Notes: generated from the sequence alone by a model not told the origin. DNA of 64,000 nucleotides from Burkholderia guangdongensis (GCF_013403875.1 NZ_JACBNX010000009.1:168113-232112), one strand, 5' to 3'. Counted from the stretch's first letter, positions 10,542 through 19,367 are shown. Translations and numbers: made by a program.

Positions 10542-10768
10542 CGGCCCTCTTCAGCCCTCCTCATCGCGCCCTCGAGCGCACCTGCTCCCCTTACCGGCGC
10601 GCGGCTTCGCAACCGCGCGCCGGTTGTTCGTTGTAGTGACGATCCGTATTGCTCCGCGCCCGCCCGCGCATGTAACGTTTAAACAACAGAGACAAAATCT
10701 AACGATCTGTTTCTGGCATAAACAGAAGCACGCGCCTGATAATCAAAGGCACTTTTCGGAGAAAGATC

Positions 10769-10915
10769 ATGGATGAAAAACCGGTCCGCATGCCGCCCCC
10801 GGAGCAAGTGATGAGCCCGGATCCGGAACCCGTCGGTGTCGAATTTCTCGCCGAGTTGCCCGAGCACGTCCGGGCATTCTTCGACGAACAGCACAAGCTG
10901 TATTCGCCGAAGTGA
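10769..10915 (+). CDS. 48-residue hypothetical protein
   Basis: A short gene with a good GGAGAAAG ribosome-binding site just before ATG 10769. The product is acidic and Pro-rich at the N terminus, followed by an amphipathic segment (VEFLAELPEHVRAFFDEQHK). There is no signal peptide or membrane segment. Base composition and the ribosome-binding site support real coding; the function is unknown. AT-richer sequence directly upstream (10675-10745) may hold its promoter. Confidence 0.6.
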   Translation: MDEKPVRMPPPEQVMSPDPEPVGVEFLAELPEHVRAFFDEQHKLYSPK

Positions 10916-11136
10916 ACGGGCGTTCGGCTCTGTCGTTCATCGTCACGTGCCGCTAATCGCATCCGTGCGATTTCTTTCTGCGCATTCGGCGCAGGCCTCG
11001 TCGCGCCAGGGCACTCGCCCGACGGTGCTGGATCAGCTCGTCCGCTGATTCTCCAGTCGCGCCCCTTCGCCGCGCGACGTCTTCGTCTATCCTTCTGTAT
11101 TTCCACTGCCGGACCAACCGGCTTTCGACCGTTCCC

Positions 11137-11730
11137 ATGAAGCATGCGATTCGCGCCGGCCTCGCCGCGGCAGCGCTCGGCCTCGCCCTCACCGCCATTC
11201 CGCGCCTCGCCGCCGCCGACGGCGACGACACGGCCCTCACGAACCTCGTCGCGCTCGCGTCGCAGCGCCTCGCGCTCGCCGAACCGGTCGCGCGCTGGAA
11301 ATGGGCGAACGGCAAACCGATCGAGGATCCACCGCGCGAAGCGGCACTGCTCGCGTCGGTCGAGCAGCGCGCGAAGCGGGCCGGCGTCGATCCGGCAGTC
11401 GCGCGCGCGTTCTTCGAAGACCAGATCGCGGCGAGCAAGGACCTGCAGCAGGCGCTGTTCGACGCGTGGCGCGCGAGCCGTCCACCGGAAGGCACGCCGC
11501 CCGACCTCGCGACCGTCACGCGCCCCCAACTCGACCGCCTCACCCAGAAGATGCTCGCCGGCCTCGCACAGGCCGCGCCGCTGCGGCAGGCGCCCGACTG
11601 CCAGGCGCGGCTCGCGCGCAGCATCGCGAACTGGCAGTCGATGACCCGCTTCGATGCCAGTTACGCGCACGCGCTCAATGCGGCGCTCGCGCACGTGTGC
11701 GCGGGCGGTGGCGCGAGCGCGGTCGGTTGA
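11137..11730 (+). CDS. aroQ: secreted chorismate mutase (AroQ gamma)
   Basis: 197 residues with a cleavable signal peptide (hydrophobic core AGLAAAALGLALTAIP, cleavage near Ala-Ala-Ala-Asp at about 27). The mature part is the all-helical periplasmic chorismate mutase: LVALASQRLALAEPVARWKW, then VEQRAKRAGVDPAVARAFFEDQI with the conserved Arg, Lys and Glu positions, and a C-terminal Cys pair (DCQARL and HVC) typical of the secreted gamma class. It converts chorismate to prephenate outside the cytoplasm, and its physiological role there is unsettled in the family. Confidence 0.85.
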   Translation: MKHAIRAGLAAAALGLALTAIPRLAAADGDDTALTNLVALASQRLALAEPVARWKWANGKPIEDPPREAALLASVEQRAKRAGVDPAVARAFFEDQIAASKDLQQALFDAWRASRPPEGTPPDLATVTRPQLDRLTQKMLAGLAQAAPLRQAPDCQARLARSIANWQSMTRFDASYAHALNAALAHVCAGGGASAVG

Positions 11731-11750
11731 CGCGCGGGCGGCCGTTGCCG

Positions 11751-11786
11751 GCGGCAGTCGTTAGCGGCAGTCGTTAGCGGCAGTCG
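11751..11786. repeat. 13-bp tandem repeat, about 2.8 copies
   Basis: GCGGCAGTCGTTA occurs at 11751 and 11764, and GCGGCAGTCG follows at 11777, in the 141-bp gap between convergent genes. Related GCCGGC-rich sequence continues to 11825. Confidence 0.85.
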
Positions 11787-11871
11787 CCGGCGGCCGTCGC
11801 CAGCGCGCTCGCCGCGCTGCCGGCCAGCCGCCCGGCAACGCGGACTACGCGAACGACACGGACTACACCGA

Positions 11872-13014
11872 CTACTCGGCCGGCGCGAACGCGCCAAGCG
11901 AGATCAGTTGCAGGCCGCGTGCGAGATGCGTCTGCAACAAACGGTAGGTGGACGGCTCGAACGGCCCCGCCGCGTCGGCGGCCGCGAGTCGCGCGGCGGC
12001 ATCGAGCGACTCCGCGGTGCCGAGATAGCGCCACCGGTCGATCACGTGGAACAGACGGCGCTCACCGTGTTCGCCCTGCGCATCGAACACGACCGCGCCG
12101 TCGAACGGCCAGGGCGCGGCGCACGCATCCGCGCGCGCATCGTCGGCCGCCGGCCGGCGATTGAACGCCGGGCGCAGGCGTGCGATCCACTGCGCCTCGG
12201 CAAGCATCGCGCCGAGCTCGTTGCCGGTCTCGCGCCATTCGACGCGCCGCACTTGCTGCGCGAGCCGCATCTCCTTCGACGAACGGCGCTCGCCCGTCAG
12301 CAGCGCGCGCAGCCGCTGCCGCACGCGCACGCTGCGACCGACGTACAACGGCGCGCCGTCCTCACCGAACAGCGCATACGCGCCGCAGCCGGCCGGCGCA
12401 GTGTCGAGCTGCGCCTCGGTCAGGTCGCCCGCGAGGCGGAAATGGCGCGTCGTGCGCGCGATCTGCTCGCGCAGCCGCTCGAGTGGCACGAGATCGTGGA
12501 GCTGGCGCCAGAACTGCCACAGCAGATCGGCATCGGCGAGCGCGCGATGCCGCGCGGCCGGCACGAGGCCGTGCCGCGCGATCAGCGCATCAAGCCCGTG
12601 CCGCGCCTCGCGCGGAAACAGCGCGCGTGACAGCCGCACGGTGCACAGGAAGTCGGGATTGAACACGAGCCCGACACGCTCGAACTCCGCGTGCAGGAAG
12701 CCGCGATCGAAGCTCGCGTTGTGCGCGACGAACAGCTTGCCGTCGAGACGCTCGAACAGCGTGGACGCGAGCGCGGCGAACGGCGGCGCATCGCGCACCA
12801 TCGCATCGGTGATGCCGGTCAGTTGCTGAATGAACGGGGGGATCGGCTGGCCGGGATTGACGAGCGACGTCCACGTCGACACGCCGAGCGGCCCGATCTC
12901 GACGACGCCGATTTCGGTGATCCGATGCTCGGCGGCCGAACCGCCGGTGGTTTCGAGGTCGACGAAGGCGAGCGGCAGTTCGCGGGCGGGATCGGACAAA
13001 TGGGAATCGGACAT
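11872..13014 (-). CDS. DnaQ-like 3'-5' exonuclease fused to a GIY-YIG (UvrC/Cho-type) domain
   Basis: 380 residues. The N-terminal DEDDh exonuclease carries the Exo I motif FVDLETTG (about residues 16-23), Exo II VAHNASFDRGFL near 99 and Exo III HRALADADLLWQF near 155. After about residue 200 a GIY-YIG endonuclease-like module follows (GCGAYALFGEDGAPLYVGRSVRVRQRL in two runs), then a region resembling the Cho/UvrC N-terminal part. This fusion is known in proteobacteria and is usually annotated as an epsilon-like exonuclease. The role is presumably DNA repair. The start at 13014 (MSDSHLSD) is the first Met close to the conserved domain; the longer frame to 13122 is Pro/Arg-rich. Confidence 0.85.
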   Translation of the reverse strand: MSDSHLSDPARELPLAFVDLETTGGSAAEHRITEIGVVEIGPLGVSTWTSLVNPGQPIPPFIQQLTGITDAMVRDAPPFAALASTLFERLDGKLFVAHNASFDRGFLHAEFERVGLVFNPDFLCTVRLSRALFPREARHGLDALIARHGLVPAARHRALADADLLWQFWRQLHDLVPLERLREQIARTTRHFRLAGDLTEAQLDTAPAGCGAYALFGEDGAPLYVGRSVRVRQRLRALLTGERRSSKEMRLAQQVRRVEWRETGNELGAMLAEAQWIARLRPAFNRRPAADDARADACAAPWPFDGAVVFDAQGEHGERRLFHVIDRWRYLGTAESLDAAARLAAADAAGPFEPSTYRLLQTHLARGLQLISLGAFAPAE

Positions 13015-13123
13015 AACGGACGGGAAGGCGGCGCTGTCGTGAGTATGCACCGGCGGGCACACCGGCGGCCAGGCGATTTTACCGGTGCCCGGGGTCGGCT
13101 CCCGCCGATTACGGTTCCTCAAA

Positions 13124-13154
13124 GCACAAGCCCCCGCATGGCGGGGGCTTGTGC
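13124..13154 (-). terminator. Terminator downstream of the cold-shock gene
   Basis: A perfect 14-bp stem GCACAAGCCCCCGC / GCGGGGGCTTGTGC with a 3-nt loop. On the minus strand it is followed by CTTTGA, a weak T-run. It begins 18 bp after the cold-shock stop codon. Confidence 0.75.
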
Positions 13155-13172
13155 GGTGTGGCGATTCGGGCG

Positions 13173-13376
13173 TCAGACCGCCTGGATGTTCGCCGCCTGC
13201 TTGCCCTTCGGGCCGGTCTTCACCTCGAAGGACACACGCTGATTTTCCTTCAGCGTTTTGAAACCGTCCATGCGGATTTCGGAGAAATGCGCAAACAAAT
13301 CCTCACCGCCATTGTCCGACGTAATAAAGCCGAAGCCTTTAGCATCGTTAAACCATTTCACGATACCCGTATCCAT
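13173..13376 (-). CDS. cold-shock protein (CspA family)
   Basis: 67 residues, a single OB-fold cold-shock domain. RNP1 (KGFGFI) and RNP2 (DLFAHF) are intact. It binds single-stranded RNA or DNA and melts RNA structure. The start at 13376 ([10 protein letters not shown]) matches the family; a 5-codon-longer start at 13391 is possible but unusual. It has its own promoter and a leader of about 100 nt, typical of csp genes whose leader affects stability and translation at low temperature. Confidence 0.95.
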   Translation of the reverse strand: MDTGIVKWFNDAKGFGFITSDNGGEDLFAHFSEIRMDGFKTLKENQRVSFEVKTGPKGKQAANIQAV

Positions 13377-13480
13377 ACCCACGTTCCCCACTCGATTTGT
13401 TCAGAAAAGCCCTGCTCTTTTACCCATTCCCGAAGCGCCCGAGCGCACGTTTCGCGTCCGCCGATGCCCGAGTGCTGACT

Positions 13481-13509
13481 TTATAAATGGGACGATCCCG
13501 CCGCGTCAA
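13481..13509 (-). promoter_or_regulatory. Promoter of the cold-shock gene
   Basis: Read on the minus strand, TTGACG (13504-13509) and TTATAA (13481-13486) are 17 bp apart. The predicted start near 13474 leaves an AT-rich leader of about 98 nt. The rest of the 13377-13759 gap shows AT-rich sequence but no gene. Confidence 0.7.
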
Positions 13510-13759
13510 GAAAATCTTTAATCGATGCTTTATCCAATAAAGATAATCACAAATGGAATCGGTCCCCGATCCGGATTAATCGCGAATCGGCACGCGCATC
13601 AATCCCGTCATTGTTACCTGATTGCGTATCTAGCCGGCCTGCTCAGGCAAAATATACCGGAGCGTGCATCGTGCCGAATGCGCGCTCCGTATTATTCCGG
13701 GTTGCGCATTTGCCGCTGCATTGCAATGCTCGCAGAAATGCGCTGATCGGGAGAATGTC

Positions 13760-14017
13760 ATGTGGTTGAGCGGAATCAAGCGCCTCGCGAGTCGTCTCGG
13801 ACGCCGCAAAGCAGCGTCGCTGGGCGGCCAGCCACGCGAAACCGCGTATGACGAGGAGTTCGGTTCCGCGCTGCACGGCGACCACTGGCAGAACCTGCTG
13901 TCGTCGCCGCTCGACGCGCGCCATTACGTGATGGAAGACTGGACTTACACGCCGCCGGCAACGCAGTCGACCGATGCACCGCCGCCGAGGCGCAAGCGCC
14001 GCTGGTACGAGCAGTAA
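13760..14017 (+). CDS. 85-residue hypothetical protein
   Basis: Basic at both ends (KRLASRLGRRKAAS and RRKRRWYEQ) with a central acidic/aromatic part (LHGDHWQNLLSSPLDARHYVMEDW). No signal peptide or membrane span. The ATG at 13760 follows a good CGGGAGA ribosome-binding site; frames extending upstream lack one. No family recognised. It is tail-to-tail with the candidate sRNA on the other strand. Confidence 0.65.
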   Translation: MWLSGIKRLASRLGRRKAASLGGQPRETAYDEEFGSALHGDHWQNLLSSPLDARHYVMEDWTYTPPATQSTDAPPPRRKRRWYEQ

Positions 14018-14025
14018 CGCGGCGC

Positions 14026-14110
14026 AAAAAAAAAGCGCGACTGGGAAGTCGCGCCTACAAAGGTTTGGAGATCTTTTCCGTCAACGAAAAAGTCTGCTTC
14101 GGAAAGCAGA
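14026..14110 (-). ncRNA. Candidate small RNA with its own promoter and terminator
   Basis: On the minus strand a TATACT -10 box (14117-14122) is followed by about 85 nt. That stretch contains hairpin TCTGCTT/AAGCAGA, a weaker CTTTTTC/GAAAAG hairpin and an unstructured stretch, and it ends in a textbook terminator: GCGCGACT/AGTCGCGC with a 4-nt loop (14035-14054), then nine T. No reading frame with a ribosome-binding site is inside. No good -35 box is visible. There is no minus-strand gene further upstream that this terminator could serve, since the porin gene runs the other way. That is the main argument for an independent RNA. Confidence 0.6.
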
Positions 14111-14396
14111 ACCTGCAGTATAGCGAGTTGGCATCCTTTCATTACCGATGCTGCGCACAAACCTCTATTGCCAAAGCGTCAACAATCGGTTTGCGGCAGT
14201 CAGGCTCCGATCGCCGCCCCCTTCCAACGCCCCACGCCTTCCGGCACCTTCCCGCACCGCCTGCCACGACACGGCATGCACGGCCCGTCCGTGGCCGCCC
14301 AAATGGACTATTGTTCAATCTGAATGCCCCGCGCCGCATACCGTGCGTGCGCCGGCGGCAGGTTCGACTTCCGTCATTCCCTTCGGAGACAGGACC

Positions 14397-15542
14397 ATGA
14401 ACAAGCCCCTGATTGCCGCCGCGCTATCGGGCGCGTTCGCGATCGCCGCCCACGCGCAGAGCAGCGTCACCCTGTACGGGCTCATCGACGCCGGCATCAC
14501 GTACACGAACAACCAGGGCGGCCACAGCGCGTGGCAGGAGACGAGCGGGTCGGTCAACGGCAGCCGCTGGGGCCTGCGCGGCGCCGAGGATCTCGGCGGC
14601 GGCCTGAAGGCGATCTTCGTGCTCGAGAGCGGTTTCGGGATCAACAACGGCGCGCTGAAGCAGGATGGCCGCCTGTTCGGCCGCCAGGCGTTCGTCGGCC
14701 TGACCGCCGAGCAGTACGGATCGCTGACGCTCGGCCGCCAGTACGACAGCGTCGCCGACTATCTCGCCCCGCTCGCGCTGACCGGCACGCAGTACGGCGG
14801 CACGCAGTTCGCGCATCCGTTCGACAACGACAACCTGAACACATCGTTCCGCATCAACAACGCAGTCAAGTATCAAAGCGCGAACTACGGCGGTTTCCGG
14901 TTCGGCGGGCTCTACGGCTTCTCGAATTCGACCGGCTTCGCGAACAATCGCGCGTACAGCGTCGGCGCCGCGTATTCGTATGCGGGCTTCGACGTCGCCG
15001 CCGCGTACCTGCAGTTGAACAACGACGTCAACGCGCTGGCGCTCGCGACCACCGACCCCGGCGCGGTCGCCGGCGACTGGACCTTCGCGGCCGCCCGCCA
15101 GCGCACGTGGGGCGCGGGCGTCGGCTACACGTATGGCCCGGCGACGGCCGGTTTCGTGTTCACGCAGACGCGCCTCGACGACACGCAGGCGATCAGCGCG
15201 GCCGCATCGGGCGTGACGGGCGGCATCACCGGCCTGTCCGGCAGCACGCGCTTCAACAACTACGAGGTGAACGGCCGCTACGCGCTGACGCCGTCGTGGA
15301 GCCTCGCGGCCGCGTACACGTACACCGACGGCCGGCTCGCGGGCGCGAGCCCGAGCTGGAACCAGTTCAGCCTGCAGACCGCGTACGCGCTGTCGAAGCG
15401 CACGGACGTCTATCTGCAGGGCGAATACCAGCGCGTAAGCGCCGACGGCCTGGCGATCGGCGCGAGCATCAACGGGCTGGGCGGCGCGTCGTCGACGGAC
15501 CGGCAGGTCGGCGTGACCGCCGGCCTGCGTCACCGGTTCTGA
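14397..15542 (+). CDS. Gram-negative porin (OmpC-like, Burkholderia type)
   Basis: 381 residues. The signal peptide (MNKPLIAAALSGAFAIAAHA) is followed by the classic betaproteobacterial porin start QSSVTLYGLIDAGITY. GSRWGLRGAEDLGGGLKAIFVLESGF and FGRQAFVGLTAEQYGSLTLGRQYD (each in parts) are the conserved early strands. The last residue is Phe (GLRHRF), the outer-membrane insertion signal. It forms a 16-stranded trimeric channel for small hydrophilic solutes. The ribosome-binding site is CGGAGAC before ATG 14397. Confidence 0.93.
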   Translation: MNKPLIAAALSGAFAIAAHAQSSVTLYGLIDAGITYTNNQGGHSAWQETSGSVNGSRWGLRGAEDLGGGLKAIFVLESGFGINNGALKQDGRLFGRQAFVGLTAEQYGSLTLGRQYDSVADYLAPLALTGTQYGGTQFAHPFDNDNLNTSFRINNAVKYQSANYGGFRFGGLYGFSNSTGFANNRAYSVGAAYSYAGFDVAAAYLQLNNDVNALALATTDPGAVAGDWTFAAARQRTWGAGVGYTYGPATAGFVFTQTRLDDTQAISAAASGVTGGITGLSGSTRFNNYEVNGRYALTPSWSLAAAYTYTDGRLAGASPSWNQFSLQTAYALSKRTDVYLQGEYQRVSADGLAIGASINGLGGASSTDRQVGVTAGLRHRF

Positions 15543-15581
15543 GCGGCGGCGTCCGGCGGAGTCCGGCGGAGTCTGGCGAAT

Positions 15582-16148
15582 TCAGGCGGCACCCGGCGGC
15601 GCCGGGTAGCGGACGTCGAGCACGTCGATCGGCTGCGGGCCGACCGGCGTCAGCAGCGTGACCGTATCGCCAATCTTCGCCTTCAGCAGCGCGCGGGCGA
15701 CCGGCGAGATCCAGCTGACGCGGCCGTGATCGAGATCGACCTCGTCGATGCCGACGATCGTGATCGTGTGCTCCTCGCCGTCCGGTGTCGCGTAATCGAC
15801 GGTCGCGCCGAAGAACACCTGATCGGTGCTCTCCTGCCGGCTCGCGTCGACGACCTCGGCGATGTCGAGCCGCTTGGTCAGGAAGCGGATCCGGCGGTCG
15901 ATCTCGCGCAGCCGCCGCTTGCCGTAGATGTAGTCGCCGTTCTCGGAGCGGTCGCCGTTCGACGCGGCCCACGACACGAGCCGCACGACCTCGGGCCGCT
16001 CGACGTCGATCAGGCTCAGCAGCTCGTCCCGGAGCCGCTTGTGCCCCGCCGGCGTGATGTAGTTCTTCGCGCCCGCCGGAATCGCGGTCTGGGCGGTGTC
16101 GAGATCGTCGTCGTCGCCGTCCGACTCTTTGACGAATGCCTTGTTCAT
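15582..16148 (-). CDS. greB: transcription elongation factor GreB
   Basis: 188 residues. GreB enters the RNA polymerase secondary channel and stimulates cleavage of backtracked RNA. The N-terminal coiled coil carries the acidic tip residues in DRSENGDYIYGKRRLREIDRR (given in two parts: DRSENGDYIYG, KRRLREIDRR). The C-terminal FKBP-like domain includes ISWISPVARALL-type sequence. An Asp-rich insert (GDDDDL) near residue 10 is common in Burkholderia homologues. The start at 16148 (MNKAFVKES) is the family start; a longer frame to 16253 lacks support. Confidence 0.92.
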   Translation of the reverse strand: MNKAFVKESDGDDDDLDTAQTAIPAGAKNYITPAGHKRLRDELLSLIDVERPEVVRLVSWAASNGDRSENGDYIYGKRRLREIDRRIRFLTKRLDIAEVVDASRQESTDQVFFGATVDYATPDGEEHTITIVGIDEVDLDHGRVSWISPVARALLKAKIGDTVTLLTPVGPQPIDVLDVRYPAPPGAA

Positions 16149-16259
16149 GATGGACTTCAGAAACGGATTGCCGATGGTTGCAGGGTACACGAACGGCCGG
16201 CCCCGCATGGGCAGGCTCAATAAATTGCGCAGAACACTTCCCTTTTTAAACAACCCTGC

Positions 16260-16265
16260 TATAAT
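16260..16265 (+). promoter_or_regulatory. -10 box of the tRNA-Arg pair
   Basis: TATAAT lies 13 bp before the first tRNA-Arg. No clear -35 hexamer is seen. Confidence 0.6.
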
Positions 16266-16278
16266 CTCACTTCTGCGT

Positions 16279-16355
16279 GCGGCTGTAGCTCAGTTGGATA
16301 GAGTACTTGGCTACGAACCAAGGGGTCGTGGGTTCGAATCCTGCCAGCCGCGCCA
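16279..16355 (+). tRNA. tRNA-Arg(ACG), copy 1
   Basis: 77 nt with encoded CCA. Acceptor GCGGCTG/CAGCCGC, anticodon loop CTACGAA (ACG), T-loop GGTTCGAATCC. Confidence 0.95.
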
Positions 16356-16417
16356 TTTTTTCAGAAGGGTCTTCGCCGACGAAGGCCCTCGCAGTACAAA
16401 GCAGTACCGTTTTGCGT

Positions 16418-16494
16418 GCGGCTGTAGCTCAGTTGGATAGAGTACTTGGCTACGAACCAAGGGGTCGTGGGTTCGAATCCTGCCAGCCGCGCCA
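16418..16494 (+). tRNA. tRNA-Arg(ACG), copy 2
   Basis: The same sequence as copy 1, 62 bp downstream, so both are likely cut from one precursor. A hairpin AGGGTCTTC/GAAGGCCCT (about 16366-16391) between them lacks a T-run and is more likely a processing element than a terminator. Confidence 0.95.
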
Positions 16495-16500
16495 CCTTAG

Positions 16501-16530
16501 AAGGGCCTTCCTCCGGGAAGGCCCTTTTTT
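16501..16530 (+). terminator. Terminator of the tRNA-Arg transcript
   Basis: AAGGGCCTTCC/GGAAGGCCC hairpin followed by six T, starting 6 bp after the second tRNA. Confidence 0.9.
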
Positions 16531-16576
16531 CATTGCGCCGCCCTTCGCGTCTCCCGCCCCCACGCCGCCCGGATAC

Positions 16577-16599
16577 AAAAACGGCGGCCCGAAGCCGCC
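16577..16599 (-). terminator. Terminator of the gmk-rpoZ-spoT transcript
   Basis: On the minus strand GGCGGC/GCCGCC with a 5-nt loop is followed by five T. It lies about 130 nt beyond the spoT stop codon. Confidence 0.75.
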
Positions 16600-16607
16600 T
16601 TCTCACC

Positions 16608-16691
16608 CAACAGCGTACCCAACAGCGCATCCAACTGCGCACCCAACTGCGCACCCAACAGCGCACCCAACTGCGCACCCAACAGCGCATC
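16608..16691. repeat. 12-bp tandem repeat, 7 copies
   Basis: Seven units of the CAACAGCGCACC/CAACTGCGCACC type, with single-base variants, lie in the 3' untranslated part of the spoT operon. A repeat number that is a multiple of 12 bp is a likely strain-typing (VNTR) locus. Confidence 0.95.
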
Positions 16692-16730
16692 CCACCGCGC
16701 GCTCATCCACGTCCGCCCTTGCCCGCGCGG

Positions 16731-19100
16731 TCAGTAATCCTGCCGCTCGCGCTCGATCCGCATCCCGCCGTCGTGACGCGCATGCGCGCCGTCGTCGGTC
16801 GAGCGCTCGCGCATGATCCGCATCACGTCCGGATTGGTCCGCACGCGCCGCATCACGTTCGCGAGATGCACGCGGTCGCTGACCTGGATCACGAAGCGCA
16901 GGATCGTCGACTCGTGGGTCAGATCCTCGTCCATCGCGATGTGCACGATGTTCGCGTCGGCCGACGTGATGTCCGCCGCGACGCGCGCGAAGATCCCCTT
17001 CGCATTCTTCACGAGCGCCTTCACCGCGACGTCGAACAGCCGCCCCGGCTGCGGCGCCCACGCGACGTCGATCCAGCGCCCCGGATCGCGCCGGTGAATG
17101 CGCTGCGCGACACGGCAATCGGTCGTATGAATCGCCATACCGAGCCCGATACCGATATAACCCATGATGTCGTCGCCCGGAATCGGCCGGCAGCACGCGG
17201 ACAGCTGCACCGACATCCCCTCGGTGCCGGTGATCACGACCGGCGGCGCATGATGCGTGACATGCCGCTCGGCGCGCGGCAGATCGTCGTCGGCGTCGCG
17301 GCCGCTCGTCAGCACCTCGATCCGCTTCGCCATCACCGCGGCGACGCGGCGGCCGAGGCCGATATCCGCGAAGATCTCCTGGCGGCTCTTGTTGCCGGTC
17401 CACTGCACGAGCTTGTCCCACACTTCGGGCGCAACCTCCGCGAGCGCGAGGCCGTAGCCCTTCAGGCTCTGGTCGACGAGCCGCTCGCCAAGCTGCACCG
17501 ACTCGTTCAACCGCATCGTCTTCAGATAGTGACGAATCGCCGAGCGCGCCTTGCCGGTGCGCACGAAGCCGAGCCACGCGGGGTTCGGCTTCGAGTACGG
17601 CGCGGTGATCACCTCGACGATATCGCCGCTCTTCAGCTCGGTGCGCAGCGGCAGCAACTCGTTGTTGATCTTCACCGCGACGCACTGGTTACCGAGATCG
17701 CTGTGGATCGAATACGCGAAGTCGAGCGCGGTCGCGCCGCGCGGCAGCGCCATGATCCTCGACTTCGGCGTAAACACGTAGACCGCGTCCGGGAACAGGT
17801 CGATCTTCACGTGCTCGAGGAATTCGCTCGAATCGCCTGCTTCGCTCTGGATGTCGAGCAGCGACTTCAGCCACTGATGCGCGCGCTTCTGCACGTCGTT
17901 CAGGTCGGCGCCGCCGTTCTTGTACAGCCAGTGCGCGGCGACGCCCGCCTCGGCGATCTCGTGCATCTTGCGCGTGCGCACCTGAAACTCGATCGGCGCG
18001 CCGAACGGGCCGACGAGCGTCGTGTGCAGCGACTGGTAGCCGTTGACCTTCGGGATCGCGATGTAGTCCTTGAACTTGCCCGGCACCGGCTTGTACAGCG
18101 CGTGCAGCGCGCCGATGCACGTGTAGCAGTCGAGCGGATTCTCGACGACCACGCGAAAGCCGTACACGTCGAGCACCTGCGAGAACGACAGCTGCTTGTC
18201 GCGCATCTTCCGGTAGATGCTGTAGATCGTCTTCTCGCGGCCGGTGATCTCCGCGTCGATCTTCGCGTCGACGACCGCGCGCTGCGCGGCTTCGAGAATC
18301 TTGCCGATCACCTCGCGGCGGTTGCCGCGCGCGGCCTTCACGGCCTTCTCGAGCGTCGCGTAGCGATGCGGATTGAAGTTCGCGAAGCTCATGTCCTGCA
18401 GCTCGCGATACGTATTGTTCAGACCGAGGCGGTGCGCGATCGGCGCGTAGATGTCGAGCGTCTCGCGCGCGACGCGGCGGCGCTTCTCCATCGGCACCGC
18501 GCCGAGCGTGCGCATGTTGTGCAGGCGGTCGGCGAGCTTCACGAGGATCACGCGCACGTCGCGCGCCATCGCGAGCAGCATCTTGCGGAAGTTTTCCGCC
18601 TGCGCCTCCTCGCGACTGCGGAACTCCATCTTGTCGAGCTTGGACAGCCCGTCGACGAGCTCCGCGACCTTCGGCCCGAAGCGCTCGGCGAGCTCGCTCT
18701 TCGTGACGCCCTGGTCTTCCATCACGTCGTGCAGCAGAGCGGCCATGATCGCCTGCGCGTCGAGCTTCCAGCCGGCGCAGATTTCGGCGACGGCGACGGG
18801 ATGGGTGATGTAGGGTTCGCCGCTCTGGCGATATTGACCGAGATGGGCTTCGTCGCTGAAGTGGAACGCCGCCTTGATCTCTTTGATCTCTTCCGGGCTC
18901 AGATAGTCGGCAAGCGCGGCGGTCAGTTTCGCGATCGAAACGACGCCGTGCTTGCGCGGCTGCTCCGGAGTCGCGGTCGGCCCGAACAGATGACGAAACG
19001 ACTGTTCGAGGACCGCATTGATGTACTGGCGCGCGGGCGATTGCGTGACGGTTTCTTCAGAGCTCGAATCCGCCGAGGCGGACGAAGGGGTGGTGCTCAT
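16731..19100 (-). CDS. spoT: bifunctional (p)ppGpp synthetase/hydrolase SpoT/RelA
   Basis: 789 residues. It makes and degrades the alarmone (p)ppGpp. The HD hydrolase domain contains HPVAVAEI near residue 80 and LLHDVMEDQG near 103, so the hydrolase site is intact. The synthetase domain (about 270-400) includes YGFRVVVENPLDCY and NGYQSLHTT. A TGS domain follows (VYVFTPKSRIMALPRGATALDFAY in two parts, about 420-480) and a C-terminal ACT domain near 700-780. The start at 19100 has GGAGGCG just upstream. It is the last gene of the operon after gmk and rpoZ. Confidence 0.95.
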   Translation of the reverse strand: MSTTPSSASADSSSEETVTQSPARQYINAVLEQSFRHLFGPTATPEQPRKHGVVSIAKLTAALADYLSPEEIKEIKAAFHFSDEAHLGQYRQSGEPYITHPVAVAEICAGWKLDAQAIMAALLHDVMEDQGVTKSELAERFGPKVAELVDGLSKLDKMEFRSREEAQAENFRKMLLAMARDVRVILVKLADRLHNMRTLGAVPMEKRRRVARETLDIYAPIAHRLGLNNTYRELQDMSFANFNPHRYATLEKAVKAARGNRREVIGKILEAAQRAVVDAKIDAEITGREKTIYSIYRKMRDKQLSFSQVLDVYGFRVVVENPLDCYTCIGALHALYKPVPGKFKDYIAIPKVNGYQSLHTTLVGPFGAPIEFQVRTRKMHEIAEAGVAAHWLYKNGGADLNDVQKRAHQWLKSLLDIQSEAGDSSEFLEHVKIDLFPDAVYVFTPKSRIMALPRGATALDFAYSIHSDLGNQCVAVKINNELLPLRTELKSGDIVEVITAPYSKPNPAWLGFVRTGKARSAIRHYLKTMRLNESVQLGERLVDQSLKGYGLALAEVAPEVWDKLVQWTGNKSRQEIFADIGLGRRVAAVMAKRIEVLTSGRDADDDLPRAERHVTHHAPPVVITGTEGMSVQLSACCRPIPGDDIMGYIGIGLGMAIHTTDCRVAQRIHRRDPGRWIDVAWAPQPGRLFDVAVKALVKNAKGIFARVAADITSADANIVHIAMDEDLTHESTILRFVIQVSDRVHLANVMRRVRTNPDVMRIMRERSTDDGAHARHDGGMRIERERQDY

Positions 19101-19163
19101 TTTCGCCTCCTCGGTTAGCAATCGTTGCGCGTGGACTACATGGCTGGAAATACCGAGTGTGCC

Positions 19164-19367
19164 TTAAACGGGCACTTTCTTCAGCATCTCGATGCCAACC
19201 TGGCCGGCTGCGATCTCGCGCAGCGCGATGACGGTCGGCTTGTCGCGGCTTTCGATCTTCGGCGTGTGGCCTTGCGCGAGCTGTCGCGCGCGATAGGTGG
19301 CGGCGAGCGCCAGTTCGAAGCGGTTCGGGATTTGCTTCAGGCAGTCTTCGACGGTGATGCGAGCCAT
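19164..19367 (-). CDS. rpoZ: RNA polymerase omega subunit
   Basis: 67 residues, the normal betaproteobacterial length. [20 protein letters not shown] is the conserved N terminus, followed by the ARQL segment that contacts beta'. It aids assembly of RNA polymerase and forms part of a ppGpp binding site, which fits its place beside spoT. Ribosome-binding site AAGGAA. Confidence 0.96.
   Translation of the reverse strand: MARITVEDCLKQIPNRFELALAATYRARQLAQGHTPKIESRDKPTVIALREIAAGQVGIEMLKKVPV

Noticed and set aside
16366..16391. Terminator between the two tRNA-Arg genes
   Set aside because: The hairpin has no following T-run, and the second tRNA lacks a promoter of its own, so read-through and processing are more likely.
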